From Streptococcus suis (lineage in GTDB: Bacteria; Bacillota; Bacilli; Lactobacillales; Streptococcaceae), in contig NZ_POJH01000034.1 of NCBI RefSeq assembly GCF_002960625.1, positions 20,530 through 84,529 on the forward strand: a stretch of DNA of 64,000 bases, written 5' to 3'. Positions 1 through 7,527 of this stretch are shown piece by piece. The first letter of the stretch is position 1, and each line of letters begins with the position of its first letter. Under the pieces are notes generated by a model, which saw only the letters and a list, made by a program, of their open reading frames with translations, did not search any database and had not been told where the DNA came from. Made by a program: the position numbers and the translations under genes.

Positions 1-1639
1 GAACCCCTGCAATGCGTACAAGGCACTCATCTCGTTTCATATTCCCGACTTCATCAGCCGTCATCAAGTCACGGGCAATTTTCTGGTGAGAGGTAGAACT
101 TGAACCCGTCTGCCCAAAAGAACGACTGGTACTTCTGACATCAATGGTTTGTTTGCCTAATAGACCACTCATAAATTTGAAAGTTTCCTCGTCATTTCCA
201 CCCAAATAGAGGAGGCTGTCACAGTTCCCCAGTATAGTTTTCCAAGCCTCTTTTTCCTTATAAAGTCCTTGGAGTTGAGCGATATTTTGCAAGATAGGAA
301 CTAAGCTCATGTTTCTAGAGCGAACCGTTGAGGTTTGTTCGGCAAAGTCTGGGATTTCTCCGACATTCGCAAACTCATCCAGATAGCTTCTAACATGAAT
401 AGGCAGTTGCCCTTTAAAGTCCACATCAGCCTGTCTGGTCAAAGTGGCGAAAACCGTAGAGAAAAATAAAGCAGATAGGAAACGAAAGGTCGTATCATTA
501 TCTGGAATAACAAGATATACCATGGTCTTTTGAGTGCCCCACGTTTTCAAATCCATAGTGTCTTTTTGCGTCAAATCAATCACCGATTGAATATTAAAAA
601 GGGCGAACTTAGCGGTCGTCACAGCAATGACCGAATCCAAGGTCTTGTCCTTGTAGTTCTGAAAATCCGCCCAGTTTCGCATGGTAAAGTTTTCGTGACC
701 ATATTTTTTAGCATAATCTTCAAACAGGACTTCAAGAACACTTTTGTCCTGATTGTCTCCCTTTGATAAGAGTTTGATGAGTTTCCCAATCTCAGAAAAG
801 GCTGGATAACGGCCATGCTCACGTCTTGCTTCCTGCTCTTGCTTGGAACTTCCTGGAGGATTGTAAAAATCCACCAAATAAGAGGCAATAGCTCTCACCA
901 ATGTCATGGAAGCCTCGTCCCAAAATGGATCACTGCGAGAACCAGACCCACGGGTATTGTTAAAATAGACCGTTAACATGCGGTTCAAATCATTCTCAGT
1001 TTCTACATAACGAAAGGGATTAAAACCGTCTGAATTGGTCATATTAACCAAGTCTAAAACCTTGACCTGATAACCGTTTTCTAAAAAGAGTTTACCTGTC
1101 TTCTCAGCCAAATGGTCTTTAGGATCTACGACAATATTGGAACAATTAAGTTGGATAAGGTTGGGTTTAACAAATCGAAAGGTCTTGCCTGCCCCAGAAC
1201 CCCCAATGACAATCAAATTTTTATTTCGGTCAAACTGGGGTTTCTTCTTTTCCAACAAGGTTAGACGAACATCACGAGCCATAATCGTGTCATTGAAAGG
1301 ATTCTTACTGTAAAAGTTCCGCTTTTCCTTACTGTTTCCAAATCGTGCAGAACCGTATTCTTCCCCTTCTCGATAGACTTTCTGTCCTGTCGATACATAA
1401 AGATAGACTAGTGTCATCATTAGAACCCCAAGGATAAAGGCAAGAAGAGATTTTTGAGTAAAGGAAAATAGCCATAAAGGATTGAAAACCTGATTTAACC
1501 CCTCTCCTAAGAGGTAGGCAAAACGTTCCATAGGTGGGGCATTGGTTAAACTATCATAGAGCAGGGTTAGACGATGGCAGAAATAACCAAAGGCGAGCCC
1601 CATGAGTCCAAAGACTAAAGCTTTTCGTCTTGAATACAT
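1..1639 (-). CDS. VirD4/TraG-type conjugative coupling ATPase (C-terminus beyond window)
   Basis: I translated this frame by hand: it is open from an ATG at 1639 to the left edge, about 546 codons with no stop. The product is a type IV coupling protein, the membrane ATPase that brings relaxase-bound DNA to the conjugation channel. The N-terminus has two hydrophobic stretches (roughly residues 8-25 and 60-85). A Walker A motif GGSGAGKT lies near residue 150, followed by VVDPKDHLAEKTG, typical of the VirD4/TraG family. A later segment LDEFANVGEIPDF matches the Walker B region. The start codon overlaps the previous stop by one base (TAATG), so translation is probably coupled. With the neighbouring RepA_N, DUF3801 and methyltransferase genes this marks an ICE. 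The missing C-terminus lies left of base 1. Confidence 0.9.
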   Translation of the reverse strand, partial: MYSRRKALVFGLMGLAFGYFCHRLTLLYDSLTNAPPMERFAYLLGEGLNQVFNPLWLFSFTQKSLLAFILGVLMMTLVYLYVSTGQKVYREGEEYGSARFGNSKEKRNFYSKNPFNDTIMARDVRLTLLEKKKPQFDRNKNLIVIGGSGAGKTFRFVKPNLIQLNCSNIVVDPKDHLAEKTGKLFLENGYQVKVLDLVNMTNSDGFNPFRYVETENDLNRMLTVYFNNTRGSGSRSDPFWDEASMTLVRAIASYLVDFYNPPGSSKQEQEARREHGRYPAFSEIGKLIKLLSKGDNQDKSVLEVLFEDYAKKYGHENFTMRNWADFQNYKDKTLDSVIAVTTAKFALFNIQSVIDLTQKDTMDLKTWGTQKTMVYLVIPDNDTTFRFLSALFFSTVFATLTRQADVDFKGQLPIHVRSYLDEFANVGEIPDFAEQTSTVRSRNMSLVPILQNIAQLQGLYKEKEAWKTILGNCDSLLYLGGNDEETFKFMSGLLGKQTIDVRSTSRSFGQTGSSSTSHQKIARDLMTADEVGNMKRDECLVRIAGV

Positions 1640-2127
1640 TACAAGGTCACCTCCTTGGTTTTGACTGCCGAAGGTTCTGTCACTCTTATTTTTTCTTTGG
1701 CCAGTTCTATCTCTTGGTCCAAGGTTTTATCAAAGGTTAGACCTTCTAACTTTTCTGGATTAGACATCAGTTTCTTCAACAATTCATCCAAGTGATGATC
1801 GAGCAAGGTCTTATCCTTGGCATAAAAGTAGAGATAGTCTTTTTGCCAACTAATTGCAATTGGCAGTTTTTCTGACTCCATTAGCTCCTTAAATTTCTCC
1901 ACATCGATTGGCTTATCCAGTATGTCTTTACTAACATCTATCGCTTCAATTGCGTAAGGGCTTTGAAGGAGTTCTTCCAGTTTTTGAACCCCAATTTTAT
2001 AAGCCGAATCTTGAGCTAAGGCTTGCCTAGCCGACCATTCTAAGAGCTTTAAGAGGGTTCTGACTGTCAATAAACTACTTCTTTCCACGTATTGCATCGC
2101 TTGACGTTCTTGTTGTTCAGATGACAT
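1639..2127 (-). CDS. DUF3801 / PcfB-like conjugation accessory protein
   Basis: A 162-residue soluble protein rich in Leu, Lys and Glu. The frame extends upstream to 2163, but the ATG at 2127 has a strong Shine-Dalgarno (GAGGAGG, five bases before ATG), so I chose it. The order 'small protein then VirD4' and the sequence (MSSEQQERQAMQYVERSS at the start, a middle region with PIAISWQKDYLYFYAKDK) fit the DUF3801/PcfB family, whose founding member works with the coupling protein of the enterococcal plasmid pCF10. Its stop overlaps the coupling-protein start. Family assignment is from recall of sequence character and position, not from a search. Confidence 0.7.
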   Translation of the reverse strand: MSSEQQERQAMQYVERSSLLTVRTLLKLLEWSARQALAQDSAYKIGVQKLEELLQSPYAIEAIDVSKDILDKPIDVEKFKELMESEKLPIAISWQKDYLYFYAKDKTLLDHHLDELLKKLMSNPEKLEGLTFDKTLDQEIELAKEKIRVTEPSAVKTKEVTL

Positions 2128-2203
2128 GGTGACCTCCTCTTTTTTCGATTCCCTATCAAACATAAGGTGTTTTCATAATACGGAAACACTCTTGATTTTG
2201 GTA

Positions 2204-2788
2204 TCACAAGAAAGTTACGACATAAGCCAAACTATTCCAAAGTAAATGTAAGGCGATTACCATCATACAATCAGTTTTCAATCGAACAGCAGCCAAGGTC
2301 AAGCCAAGATAGCTATACATGAGCCAACTCCCTAACTGATTGGGTCCATGGGATAGAACAAAGACAAAACTGGTCACGCCTATTTGTACAAAAGGGAATG
2401 TCAATTTTTCCCACAGCAGTTGCCTATAAACTACCTCTTCAAGGACACTTGCATTTATTAGAAATAATAAAAAGATAATAGGAGGAACCTGTTTTCCTAC
2501 TTGTACCAATACCGCTTGATTCCTAGTCTGAACTGGAAATAGGAAGCTGATGAAGACTGCAAAAGCAACCATACACACAAAACCAAGAAGCAACCAACTT
2601 AGGCGATTTCTTAAGGTTATTTTTTTTGCTTGAAGAGTTTTATGACGGGCAATCTCTAAGCAAGTCACACTTAATAGGACCAATTGTAGCAAGACTATAC
2701 CCTCTATTGTCAGATACTCTTTCAGGTATAAACTCACCAGAAGACCGTTAAGCTGTATAGCTAGATAAAACAACACTATCCTTATCAT
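2204..2788 (-). CDS. CPBP-family intramembrane metalloprotease (ICE cargo)
   Basis: About 194 residues with six or more hydrophobic helices. It has the CPBP (CaaX protease and bacteriocin-processing) motifs: EEVVYRQ in the central helix, a His in VLSHGPNQ and a terminal HLLWNSLAY. Family members are membrane proteases used in prenyl-protein or peptide processing or in bacteriocin self-immunity; the substrate here is unknown. A GTG at 2794 overlaps the upstream stop as GTGA, but the ATG at 2788 has the better-spaced AGAGG and was chosen. It ends 76 bases before the DUF3801 gene. It is one of three CPBP genes in this window; the other two are in the 33-35 kb operon. Confidence 0.85.
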   Translation of the reverse strand: MIRIVLFYLAIQLNGLLVSLYLKEYLTIEGIVLLQLVLLSVTCLEIARHKTLQAKKITLRNRLSWLLLGFVCMVAFAVFISFLFPVQTRNQAVLVQVGKQVPPIIFLLFLINASVLEEVVYRQLLWEKLTFPFVQIGVTSFVFVLSHGPNQLGSWLMYSYLGLTLAAVRLKTDCMMVIALHLLWNSLAYVVTFL

Positions 2789-2790
2789 TG

Positions 2791-3024
2791 TCACCTCTTG
2801 AATAAATCTTCATAATCAATATCTAAGACTAGAACGATTCGCTCAACCCATCTAGTTTGTGGCATCAGACGATTGGATTTGTAATGTCGCAGTTTTTGAT
2901 AGAGGCGATTAAACTCACTGGGATAGACATATTGACCTTTGAATACCTTTCGAGCTAGTTCTGCCCAAGTGAGTTCTTTTTCGGCCAGAATGATCTCTAA
3001 ATTGTCCCAAAATCGTTCATTCAT
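2791..3024 (-). CDS. Small helical ICE protein, possible helix-turn-helix
   Basis: A 77-residue protein starting MNERFWDNLEIILAEKELTW. The frame stays open to 3147, but that extension lies inside the next gene and has no ribosome binding site, whereas the ATG at 3024 follows AGGTGTGAAG. The central part (ELTWAELARKVFKG, then RLMPQTRWVERIVLVLDIDYEDLFKR) has the shape of an Xre-like DNA-binding protein: a helix with ELARK, a basic linker and a terminal helix like the LEIDYEELF endings of such repressors. Function is inferred from this resemblance only. It starts nine bases after the upstream stop. Confidence 0.6.
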   Translation of the reverse strand: MNERFWDNLEIILAEKELTWAELARKVFKGQYVYPSEFNRLYQKLRHYKSNRLMPQTRWVERIVLVLDIDYEDLFKR

Positions 3025-3032
3025 CTTCACAC

Positions 3033-3416
3033 CTATCCTGTCACTTGTTTCATCAAGCTGGCCTGAAACAGTTCTTCTTTTACCTGTCTGGGAAGAAAGG
3101 TTCGCACTTCGTCTAGCCCAATAGCTGGATAGACATGATTCTGACAAACAATGAGTGGCAACCGAAGATTCTGGTCTGGCTTTTGGAGAATGAGCTGAAT
3201 CATCTCATTCAAACTTATCGAATATTGACGTTTAAAGCGAAGAAATCGTGGCGACAGCAACTCAAAACAATCCGTGGTTTTGGCAAAGAGTGACAGTAAG
3301 ATTTCACGGTTTACATCACACGCTTTTGTACAACGATAAGTCACCCCATAGGTCGTCAAAATGGTTAGTAAGTCTTGATTTGTATTGACATTATTTCCTA
3401 GATATACCTCAAGCAT
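3033..3416 (-). CDS. Spx/ArsC-fold protein without the N-terminal CXXC (ICE cargo)
   Basis: 127 residues with the layout of the Spx/ArsC thioredoxin fold: an N-terminal strand (MLEVYLGNNVNTNQDLL), a central FELLSPRFLRFKRQ helix, then LNEMIQLILQKPDQNLRLPLIV and a C-terminal GLDEVRTFLPR, which closely parallels the NP-LLRRPI and EIRxFLPR region of Spx. At the site where Spx has CxxC this protein has NNVNTN, so it cannot form that redox switch. Spx controls transcription by binding the RNA polymerase alpha subunit; an ICE copy could act similarly, but this is inference. The start has GGAGG about five bases upstream. Confidence 0.65.
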   Translation of the reverse strand: MLEVYLGNNVNTNQDLLTILTTYGVTYRCTKACDVNREILLSLFAKTTDCFELLSPRFLRFKRQYSISLNEMIQLILQKPDQNLRLPLIVCQNHVYPAIGLDEVRTFLPRQVKEELFQASLMKQVTG

Positions 3417-3426
3417 AGGCTCCTCC

Positions 3427-3855
3427 TTATAGGGTTAGGCTATTTTCAACTGTTGGTTCAGGAGTTGAGAAATAGCGACTCATATCAATGGGCATCCGTC
3501 CTTCACCAAAGCACTTGACCGTCACTAAAGTCGTTAAAATGCCATCCTTTCCCCTAGCAGAATAATTTTCACCAAAGGCACGAAAGGCCAAGTGATTGTC
3601 TTTCGTCAATAATGTATCTACACCATTTTTAATATCCCTAGTTTCCATAAAATCCGAAATTCGATGAAGATTGGATTCGTAGAATAGGGGATCATTCATC
3701 TCTTTGTGGTAATCATCTTCAAAAGTTACCTCAAAGTCACAATCAAAATTAGGGAGCGACAGTATCTTTTGTAATAACTGATTGGCTTCTGCTTGGTGAA
3801 TACGTCCTTCTAATTCGGTACAATCTAGGATACTTTTCTTATGTAGTAGGTTCAT
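3427..3855 (-). CDS. Uncharacterised ICE protein
   Basis: 142 residues, soluble, acidic, with no recognised domain. It begins MNLLHKKSILDCTELEGRIH and contains FDCDFEVTFEDDYHKEMNDP and LAFRAFGENYSARGKDGI. The start at 3855 lies inside the 3' end of the methyltransferase gene (17-base overlap), so translation is probably coupled to it. It may help the methyltransferase or be unrelated cargo; the sequence does not decide this. Confidence 0.6.
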   Translation of the reverse strand: MNLLHKKSILDCTELEGRIHQAEANQLLQKILSLPNFDCDFEVTFEDDYHKEMNDPLFYESNLHRISDFMETRDIKNGVDTLLTKDNHLAFRAFGENYSARGKDGILTTLVTVKCFGEGRMPIDMSRYFSTPEPTVENSLTL

Positions 3856-5194
3856 GTTTTTCTTCCTCTTCTATTCTTCTAAATTCTCTGGCAATGGCTT
3901 CAATAACTGTGACAGTCACGCTATTGCCGGCCTGTTTGTATAGTTGGCTCTTACTGGAAACACTTTCTGCTCTTTCATAAGCCCAATCAGGAAAGCCTTG
4001 AAGTCTGAAACACTCTCTTGGTGTCAGTCGTCTTATTCTCAGGCGATAGAGTTTTCCTTCTAAGACAATGCCTGTGACTTCATACCACTTATCCTGTCGA
4101 TATTCCAGAGCAGCAACCACCACTCCCATATTGTCTGAAGTTGTCAAGGTATTGGATATTCCCTTTCCCACACGTCCCCTACGTTTGGTTGAGGCTGGAT
4201 AAGCCAGATTGACAGAGTCTCCAAGAGTTGCCTTTGCGTACCCTGTTTTTGTGGCTTCCTTGATTTTCAGAAATGGTAGCTCCTCCCTCAGCAAAATCTT
4301 TGGCACCTTGTCTCCACCTTGCATGGTGGTCAAGGTCGGTGACAAACCAGAAATGTCAAAGACTCTTCCAGTCTGGTCAAAGCTAGTCGGCAGATTTCCT
4401 GCGACAACAACCCCGTGTCTGTCTTGACTAGTCAAAGTGAACATAGGGTCTTGGTTATCCTTAAAGCGACGCCCATGTTGCCGTTTTTCAAGTCTATCTG
4501 GTGTTGAGACTGGAATGGCGATTTTAGCCCCCTCTCCTTTACCTCTTGGTAGTGTAGGAGCAAGTCCACTCGTCAGATAGATTTCACCATTCAAACCACG
4601 TTTAGAGGGATTGATATTTCCTAGCCTTTCAAGATGAGCTGGGCTGTTTTCTCTTCTGAGAGGAAATATGAATCTGGAACGGTATCTTCTAGAATGTCCG
4701 ATAATAAAGACCCGCTCTCTGTTCTGCGGGACTTGGAAGTCCTTACTGTTAAGCACCTGCCATTCGACATCATACCCCAATTCATCCATCGTGGAGAGGA
4801 TTGTGGCGAACGTCCGTCCCTCGTCGTGATTGAGTAGGCCTTTGACGTTTTCCAAAAATAGAAAACGTGGTTGGATTTGTTTGGCCGCTCGAGCAATCTC
4901 AAAAAAGAGAGTCCCTCGAGTATCTTCAAATCCCAGTCGTCTGCCTGCGAGTGAAAAAGCTTGGCAAGGAAATCCCCCGCAGATGATGTCCACTTGCCCT
5001 CTAAATTGTCTAAAGTCATGGTCTGTGACCTCTTTAATGTCATGGTATTCAATTTCCCCTTCTGTGTTAAACATAGCTTTATAAGATGTTCTAGCGAATT
5101 TATCAATTTCACAAAAGCCCAGACATTTATGACCCTGTGATTCCATCCCTAGCCTAAAACCGCCTATCCCAGCAAATAAATCTAAAAATTTCAT
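3839..5194 (-). CDS. DNA (cytosine-5) methyltransferase
   Basis: 451 residues with all main C5-methyltransferase motifs in order. Motif I is LDLFAGIGGFRLG (residues 4-16), motif IV is GGFPCQAFSLAGRR with the catalytic Cys near residue 79, motif VI is ENVKG, motif VIII is QNRERVFIIG, motif IX is RRLTPRECFRLQGFPD and motif X is QAGNSVTVTVIEAIA. The enzyme transfers methyl from SAM to cytosine C5 in a recognition sequence set by the variable region (roughly residues 190-370). No restriction endonuclease is adjacent, so it may be solitary and protect the ICE from host restriction during transfer. The start follows GAGAGG. Length is normal for the family, with no sign of decay. Confidence 0.93.
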   Translation of the reverse strand: MKFLDLFAGIGGFRLGMESQGHKCLGFCEIDKFARTSYKAMFNTEGEIEYHDIKEVTDHDFRQFRGQVDIICGGFPCQAFSLAGRRLGFEDTRGTLFFEIARAAKQIQPRFLFLENVKGLLNHDEGRTFATILSTMDELGYDVEWQVLNSKDFQVPQNRERVFIIGHSRRYRSRFIFPLRRENSPAHLERLGNINPSKRGLNGEIYLTSGLAPTLPRGKGEGAKIAIPVSTPDRLEKRQHGRRFKDNQDPMFTLTSQDRHGVVVAGNLPTSFDQTGRVFDISGLSPTLTTMQGGDKVPKILLREELPFLKIKEATKTGYAKATLGDSVNLAYPASTKRRGRVGKGISNTLTTSDNMGVVVAALEYRQDKWYEVTGIVLEGKLYRLRIRRLTPRECFRLQGFPDWAYERAESVSSKSQLYKQAGNSVTVTVIEAIAREFRRIEEEEKHEPTT

Positions 5195-5245
5195 TTTTCC
5201 TCTCTTTCCAACTAAAAAAGAGCCTTACACTTGTAAAACTCTTGC

Positions 5246-5341
5246 TTATATATGATCATCCATTTCTGGTGCACGGATTTCTTCAACAATCAAAATGATG
5301 ATAGAAATCAGATAGATTCCGCCTAGTATTCACCAAATCAA
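5246..5341 (-). pseudogene. Remnant of a ~31-aa membrane peptide gene, in-frame TGA
   Basis: Immediately after repA, a good ribosome binding site (GGGAGG, eight bases before TTG at 5341) precedes Met-Ile-Trp, then TGA (5332-5330), then in the same frame ILGGIYLISIIILIVEEIRA and a TAA at 5246. The segment after the stop is a perfect single-helix membrane peptide with a charged tail. A Trp codon TGG one base different from the TGA would restore it. I read this as a small ICE membrane-peptide gene killed by one nonsense mutation. Alternatives are read-through or coincidence. Confidence 0.45.
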
Positions 5342-5342
5342 C

Positions 5343-6161
5343 TTAATCACCTCCCTTTCCTTCTTGTCGTCTCAGTTGCTTGGTCCACTCTGACAGCACA
5401 CCATTAAATACGTATTCAGCTATTACTTCCGCTGACCGAGCAAATCGCATATGTTCCAATGCATACTGATACCGGTCACTAAAATAAATCATGGCATAGT
5501 CACTAGCTGACTGAGATAGACCCGTCTGTCTTAACTGGTCATGAACCAAACCCCAAATATAATCTCGATCGTACTTGGTCACGCCATCGACTTTTGAAGT
5601 AAAGTTCTCTTCTTGTTTCTCAACTACTTGCTGCCTCTCCTCCTCGTCCTCAATAAGGAAATCACTCCCTTTAGTTTCACTATATTTAGTCTCACTTCCT
5701 TCAGTCTCACTAGGGGCTGAATTTAAGACCGGCCCCGTCTTTCTTTGAGACCCCCCTAGTGTTTTTTTAACACTAGCCCCGTTTGAATCGGAGACTGGGG
5801 TAGGTTCATGTTCTAATTCCCCCAAGTAAATTTTATTTGCCATACGACCTTTTTCACTAGAGGACTGTTGGACTTCATCAATTAAGCCATATTCGCGTAA
5901 GGTTTTCTTGATAGAGAGTAGTTTTGACTTTGAACAGCCTAAAAGTGCCATCAGATTTGAATTGGAATAAATCAAATAAATAGCCCCATCCTCATCAATC
6001 CAACCTTTACTCAAAGACAACTCCAACCTATCTTTTAAAACCGCGTAGGCTACCTTAACCTCCAGCTTCATATCCTTATAACGTTCACTCTCAAACAAAA
6101 TTTTAGGGAGTTTATAATAACGCTCTGATGTCTGATACTGATTAGCGGTAATTCGTTTCAT
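5343..6161 (-). CDS. RepA_N-type replication initiator of the ICE
   Basis: 272 residues. The N-terminal third (YYKLPKILFESERYKDM, then LEVKVAYAVLKDRLELSLSK, DEDGAIYLIYSNSNLMALLG and LLSIKKTLREYGLIDE) is the winged-helix RepA_N domain of Gram-positive theta-replicating plasmids and ICEs. A low-complexity linker rich in Ser, Glu and Thr (residues ~125-185) leads to a C-terminal alpha-helical domain. It should let the excised circle replicate. The start overlaps the upstream gene's stop as ATGA, forming a two-gene operon. Confidence 0.85.
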   Translation of the reverse strand: MKRITANQYQTSERYYKLPKILFESERYKDMKLEVKVAYAVLKDRLELSLSKGWIDEDGAIYLIYSNSNLMALLGCSKSKLLSIKKTLREYGLIDEVQQSSSEKGRMANKIYLGELEHEPTPVSDSNGASVKKTLGGSQRKTGPVLNSAPSETEGSETKYSETKGSDFLIEDEEERQQVVEKQEENFTSKVDGVTKYDRDYIWGLVHDQLRQTGLSQSASDYAMIYFSDRYQYALEHMRFARSAEVIAEYVFNGVLSEWTKQLRRQEGKGGD

Positions 6162-6331
6162 GATTGTCCCTCCAAAACTAAAATTCCAACATTTCCAAAT
6201 TCATCAAATCGGATTAAACCTACTTGTTCCAATTCATCAACCAGATGAGTTGCTTTCTCAATATCAACTCCTAAAATAGCCACGAGATGACACATCACGA
6301 TTTGGCGTGATGATTGTTCCTTCTTTTTCAT
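6158..6331 (-). CDS. Small ICE protein preceding repA
   Basis: 57 residues from the ATG at 6331, which has an ideal AAGGAGGAATTC spacing; the open frame extends to 6364 without support. The protein begins MKKKEQSSRQIVMCHLVAIL and ends with a short winged-helix-like hairpin (VGLIRFDEFGNVGILVLEG). It overlaps repA by four bases and is probably co-regulated with it, perhaps as a copy-control or DNA-binding partner; that role is only a guess. Confidence 0.65.
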   Translation of the reverse strand: MKKKEQSSRQIVMCHLVAILGVDIEKATHLVDELEQVGLIRFDEFGNVGILVLEGQS

Positions 6332-6348
6332 GAATTCCTCCTTAAAAT

Positions 6349-6381
6349 AAAAAAACGAGAACACTTATTAAAATGTTCTCG
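6349..6381 (-). terminator. Terminator-like hairpin in the repA operon leader
   Basis: CGAGAACA (6356-6363) and TGTTCTCG (6374-6381) form a perfect 8-bp stem with a ten-base loop. On the minus strand it is followed by seven T, one A and four T, and then by the SD of the 57-aa gene. A terminator placed just upstream of the first gene of a rep operon is the arrangement used for attenuation control of copy number. Confidence 0.65.
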
Positions 6382-6500
6382 CTTATGCGATATTATAAAT
6401 AATAAAATAAATTTTTCCTCCTTAACGACAGATTGTAGAACACTCAAATCCTTGATTTGACAGCGTTTTAAGCACCTGTCATTATTATGACACAATCCCC
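6382..6500. other. ICE right end / junction with host Nudix gene
   Basis: Non-coding on the ICE side. It holds two inverted repeats: TCAAATC-CTT-GATTTGA (6444-6460) and TGTCATTATTATGACA (6477-6492). A TATAAT lies at about 6392 on the minus strand without a convincing -35. Host Nudix coding sequence is intact up to about 6500 and then changes to unrelated codons, so the crossover is within or beside CCCCACC at 6497-6503. The core cannot be fixed without the left junction. Confidence 0.6.
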
Positions 6501-6788
6501 ACCTGGCAAGGACCAGAGCCCATCGTTTTCCTGAACCAGTAGGATTTTATCCTCTTGAAAAATAGCTGCGCGGGTATCCAGCTTGGGTGTCTGATAGCCT
6601 GTTTCATTGCAAAACAAGTCTTTCACCACTTCCAAGGGCTGTCCAGATGGCTCTACCAACATTTCCGCCGCAATCTGTCTGATTTCTTCGAAACGCTCCA
6701 TGTCATAAACATCTTTTCCATAAGCCAAGCCTGTCTGAGCCAAGGCTTGTAAACGCACGGCCCATTCCAACCACTTATCCTGCGACAT
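6468..6788 (-). pseudogene. Nudix hydrolase, truncated by ICE insertion
   Basis: The N-terminal ~95 residues belong to a Nudix hydrolase with an N-terminal Nudix_N domain (start MSQDKWLEWAVRLQALAQTG; strand AAIFQEDKILLVQENDGLWS). The reading frame runs LWSLPGG and then leaves the family with DCVIIMTGA and a stop encoded by ICE sequence. The Nudix box needs the Glu residues that should follow this Gly-Gly, so the product has no metal-binding site and is inactive. The rest of the gene should lie at the other ICE end. The start overlaps the thioesterase gene by 14 bases and has its own GGAGG. Confidence 0.85.
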
Positions 6789-7515
6789 GACTTTCCCTCC
6801 ATTCTATGACAGCTTGCGCATGGATTTGCCCATCTACCACAATCTCATGCTGGCTGACACCAGCTTCTGCCACCATGCGTGAACTCACCAGGCTAGTCGC
6901 CTCTACTTCCTTAAGATACTTGAGTTGGATTTTTTTAGGAACATGGCAGAGCAGAAAATCATAACCCAGTGCTTCATACATCCATTCCAGGTACTTGCCA
7001 TTATTGACATGCCCATTCATATCCAAGTCAAAGTAGCGAACAGGAATTTCTTGAACAGATGGATTTTCCAAGAGCTGATACTTGGGAGCTCGAGGCAATT
7101 TCTTGACCTGCTCAGACTGATAAGGAGCAATCAAATCTTCTGGCACAGGCGCCACCTTGCGAGTTTCAAAATCAATCAGGACAAAATAGCATATAATGTC
7201 CAGCAAAAGATTACCTGCTGCATCGTAGATATAGAACATCCGATGACAGAAAAACTTGTTGTAGGCAACCGCTTCTGTTTTTATAACAATATTTTCATTG
7301 TACTTGGGTAGGCCTTGAATAGTCAGTTCATAGTCTGTCACCACCCAAATCAAGCCAAATTCCTGAAAAACATAGAGGTCACTCCGACCTAGTTCTTCCG
7401 ACTGCCGACCTGATAACCCCAGACAATAGGAAATCAAGTCAGGCAGTTTGACAGCCTGCTTCACATCACACATATCAAAGGGAATGGTGAACTCCTCTTG
7501 GTAGCTTACTCCCAT
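6775..7515 (-). CDS. Acyl-ACP thioesterase
   Basis: 246 residues, two hot-dog folds in tandem as in bacterial acyl-ACP thioesterases (FatA/FatB-like family). The first half has MGVSYQEEFTIPFDMCD and LPDLISYCLGLSGRQSEELG; the second half has IPVRYFDLDMNGHVNNGKYLEWMYEAL, where DMNGHVNN carries the catalytic Asn-His region. The enzyme releases fatty acids from acyl carrier protein. It follows hemW by 12 bases and overlaps the Nudix gene, giving a hemW-thioesterase-Nudix operon. Confidence 0.88.
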   Translation of the reverse strand: MGVSYQEEFTIPFDMCDVKQAVKLPDLISYCLGLSGRQSEELGRSDLYVFQEFGLIWVVTDYELTIQGLPKYNENIVIKTEAVAYNKFFCHRMFYIYDAAGNLLLDIICYFVLIDFETRKVAPVPEDLIAPYQSEQVKKLPRAPKYQLLENPSVQEIPVRYFDLDMNGHVNNGKYLEWMYEALGYDFLLCHVPKKIQLKYLKEVEATSLVSSRMVAEAGVSQHEIVVDGQIHAQAVIEWRESHVAG

Positions 7516-7527
7516 TGTGTCCTCTTT

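Noticed and set aside
3025..3147. 41-residue N-terminal extension of the 2791-3024 gene
   Set aside because: It is antisense-frame-like sequence within the Spx-like gene, with no ribosome site; the ATG at 3024 is supported.
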